A DNA stretch of 6,516 bases. Source: Thermoplasmata archaeon (GTDB lineage: Archaea; Thermoplasmatota; Thermoplasmata; Thermoplasmatales; Thermoplasmataceae). The stretch is from NCBI GenBank assembly GCA_021790415.1, contig JAJYDZ010000103.1, positions 1 to 6,516 on the forward strand. The letters are read 5' to 3'. Below the pieces are notes generated by a model. The model was not told the DNA's origin. It did no database searches and saw nothing but the letters and a program-made list of their open reading frames with translations. Shown piece after piece: positions 6,425-6,516 of the stretch. Each line of letters starts with the position of its first letter. Within the stretch, counting starts at the first letter, position 1. The translations under genes and the position numbers were made by a program.

Positions 6425-6516
6425 CAGAATGAAGTTTAAATTATTTAGTTCCAATTCTTTTTGAATTTCATATAAGATAACTATTACCTATCGAATTTTT
6501 TTGAGTACGTGCTCTC

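Noticed and set aside
5937..6516. Search for tRNA, CRISPR repeats and insertion-sequence ends
   Set aside because: I saw no GGTTCGA-type B box or cloverleaf, no regularly spaced repeats, no transposase motifs and no terminal inverted repeats with target duplications.

Overview
The window is AT-rich, and every gene I can support lies on the minus strand, so transcription runs from right to left. Several signs suggest an archaeon: arginine is mostly AGA/AGG, ATA is a common isoleucine codon, the best promoter candidates are TATA boxes preceded by an A-rich stretch, and the two large genes have GGTG/GTGAT-type ribosome binding sites. A member of the Thermoplasmata is one possibility. This is inference, and an AT-rich bacterium is not excluded.

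The left 5.1 kb (1-5143) holds two intact, overlapping genes. The first to be transcribed encodes an 899-residue UvrD/PcrA-like superfamily 1 helicase fused to a RecB/Cas4-type PD-(D/E)XK nuclease with four cysteines placed for an iron-sulphur cluster. Its last 8 bases overlap the start of a large beta-class (type III 'Mod'-like) adenine DNA methyltransferase, which runs off the left edge after 817 codons. Together they look like the core of a restriction-modification or related defence operon. A translocating helicase-nuclease paired with a modification enzyme resembles the division of labour in type III or BREX/DISARM-like systems, but the helicase is SF1A rather than the usual SF2 Res. Genes beyond the left edge may complete the system.

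Upstream of the helicase (5144-5319) is a control region. It has a TATA-like box bracketed by a perfect 8-bp inverted repeat, TGTTCATT/AATGAACA, which looks like an operator. A possible 41-codon small ORF ends inside the helicase ribosome binding site.

The right part (5320-6516) looks damaged. A gene for an unrecognised protein of about 205 residues is split by a one-base frame break (5320-5936). Further right, a coding-like stretch of about 97 codons can be read only by jumping frame at two homopolymer runs (6079-6371). It has a TATA element with the same 12-mer as the operon promoter and is followed by an oligo-T tract. The two large genes carry no frame break over 5.1 kb, whereas the breaks cluster in this 1 kb. 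This favours real decay, or switching, over random sequencing error.
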